A DNA stretch of 7,189 nucleotides from positions 1 to 7,189 of the forward strand of contig JAICND010000071.1 of the NCBI GenBank assembly GCA_025929005.1. The letters run 5' to 3'. The notes under the pieces were generated by a model. That model worked only from the letters and a program-made list of their open reading frames with translations, searched no databases and was not told the origin of the DNA. The DNA is from Acidimicrobiia bacterium (GTDB taxonomy: Bacteria > Actinomycetota > Acidimicrobiia > Spongiisociales > ZC4RG35). Positions 6,611 through 7,189 of this stretch are shown piece after piece. Numbering within the stretch: the first letter of the stretch is position 1; every line of letters begins with the position of its first letter. Made by a program: the position numbers and the translations under genes.

Positions 6611-6638
6611 GGAACCAATTTGGGAGCCACGGTGTAAA
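6611..6638 (+). promoter_or_regulatory. Putative ECF-type autoregulatory promoter of the sigma factor gene
   Basis: GGAACC (6611-6616), 14 bases, then GGTGTAAA (6631-6638) lie directly before the sigma factor ATG at 6648. ECF sigma genes are often controlled by their own product through such GGAAC promoters. The -10 half ends 9-11 bases from the ATG, so the message would be leaderless or nearly so, which agrees with the absence of a ribosome site. It mirrors the minus-strand element at 6574-6601 with exact symmetry. Confidence 0.6.
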
Positions 6639-6647
6639 CACACAGAC

Positions 6648-7189
6648 ATGTCGGTGGAGGGCCGTCCACTGGACGATGCAGCCCTGGTGGCAGGGGCGAA
6701 GAACGGAGACATCAATGCTTACGCCGAGTTGGTCCGGCGACATCAGAAGCTCGCCCTACGGGTCGCATATCTGGTATCCGGCAGCGAGGCCGATGCCGAG
6801 GACATCACCCAGGATGCCTTTGTGAAGGCTTATGCATCCTTGGCCCGATTTGACCCAGCGCGGCCCTGGACACCGTGGCTGTTGCGGATCGTTCGCAACG
6901 AGGCTCTCAACCGGCGCCGTCGCGGCGGTCGACAGGCTCGCCTCGCATTGCGAGTCGCGACTGATCCCGTTTCGGGGGATGCGGCCCCATCCCCCGAAGC
7001 GGCGATCGTCACCCGGGACCAGCATGCGCGGTTGCTCGCGGTGGTCGACTCCTTGCCGACACCACAACGCAATGTCATCGTCTGCCGCTACTTCCTGGAA
7101 CTCTCCGAAGTCGAGACGAGTCGAGCGCTTGGTCTGGCTGTCGGAACCGTGAAGTCGAGGACCTCGCGAGCACTGGTAGCCATCCGGGC
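6648..7189 (+). CDS. ECF-family RNA polymerase sigma factor (3'-partial)
   Basis: Sigma-70 family, extracytoplasmic-function (ECF) type: it directs RNA polymerase to a specific promoter set. The frame stays open from ATG 6648 to the window edge, giving 180 codons and two further bases. Region 2 (about 24-91) includes YAELVRRHQKLALRVAYLVS, DAEDITQDAFVKAYASLARF (49-68) for core binding and -10 recognition, and PWLLRIVRNEALNRRRR (76-92). A linker (about 93-124) precedes region 4 (about 125-180), with LPTPQRNVIVCRYFLELS and the helix-turn-helix ALGLAVGTVKSRTSRAL (160-176) that reads the -35 element. Only a few residues of a typical 180-200 residue ECF protein should be missing. The ATG gives the normal N-terminus (LDDAALVAGAKNGD); there is no ribosome site, and a promoter-like element ends about 10 bases upstream, suggesting leaderless translation. 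An anti-sigma gene may follow outside the window, which is inference. Confidence 0.93.
   Translation, partial: MSVEGRPLDDAALVAGAKNGDINAYAELVRRHQKLALRVAYLVSGSEADAEDITQDAFVKAYASLARFDPARPWTPWLLRIVRNEALNRRRRGGRQARLALRVATDPVSGDAAPSPEAAIVTRDQHARLLAVVDSLPTPQRNVIVCRYFLELSEVETSRALGLAVGTVKSRTSRALVAIR

Noticed and set aside
6756..7067. Minus-strand open frames opposite the right-edge gene
   Set aside because: The plus strand here encodes a clear ECF sigma factor that runs off the edge; the minus-strand frames have no domain or ribosome site.

Overview
The window is about 7.2 kb of gene-dense, GC-rich bacterial DNA (roughly 60-65% G+C by eye) with no RNA genes, mobile elements or CRISPR. GTG and TTG starts, two apparently leaderless starts and a contiguous gatC-gatA-gatB cluster suggest a high-GC lineage. 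My best guess is an actinobacterium, possibly Acidimicrobiia-like, but this is inference: no marker gene here fixes the taxonomy, and Chloroflexota is not excluded.

Layout, left to right. Bases 1-1785 (+) hold the almost complete 3' part of an ABC exporter half-transporter with fused membrane and ATPase domains; the frame is open to the left edge. It converges on a minus-strand run and overlaps its last gene by 13 bp. Read in its own direction, that run is: an exported YtkA/FixH-like domain protein (6547-6029), a membrane-anchored single-haem cytochrome c (6039-5638), a 46-bp gap, gatC (5591-5301), gatA (5304-3835), gatB (3838-2390) and a HAD-family phosphatase (2393-1773). The last four genes are joined by 4-base stop/start overlaps (ATGA, ATGA, GTGA), which indicates translational coupling. 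At the right edge (6648-7189, +) an ECF sigma factor gene runs out of the window within its region 4.

GatCAB makes Gln-tRNA(Gln) and/or Asn-tRNA(Asn) by amidating mischarged tRNAs, so the centre of the window is housekeeping. The most notable part is the 100-bp divergent region between the YtkA-like gene and the sigma gene. It holds two promoter-like elements of the same form on opposite strands, GGAACC-N14-GGTGTA, arranged with exact two-fold symmetry about base 6606. The -35 half matches the GGAAC-type element read by many ECF sigma factors. The simplest reading is that the sigma factor activates both its own gene and the YtkA-like/cytochrome c pair, forming a small sigma-controlled envelope redox module, possibly with read-through into gatCAB. 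Most other open frames are shadows of these seven genes.
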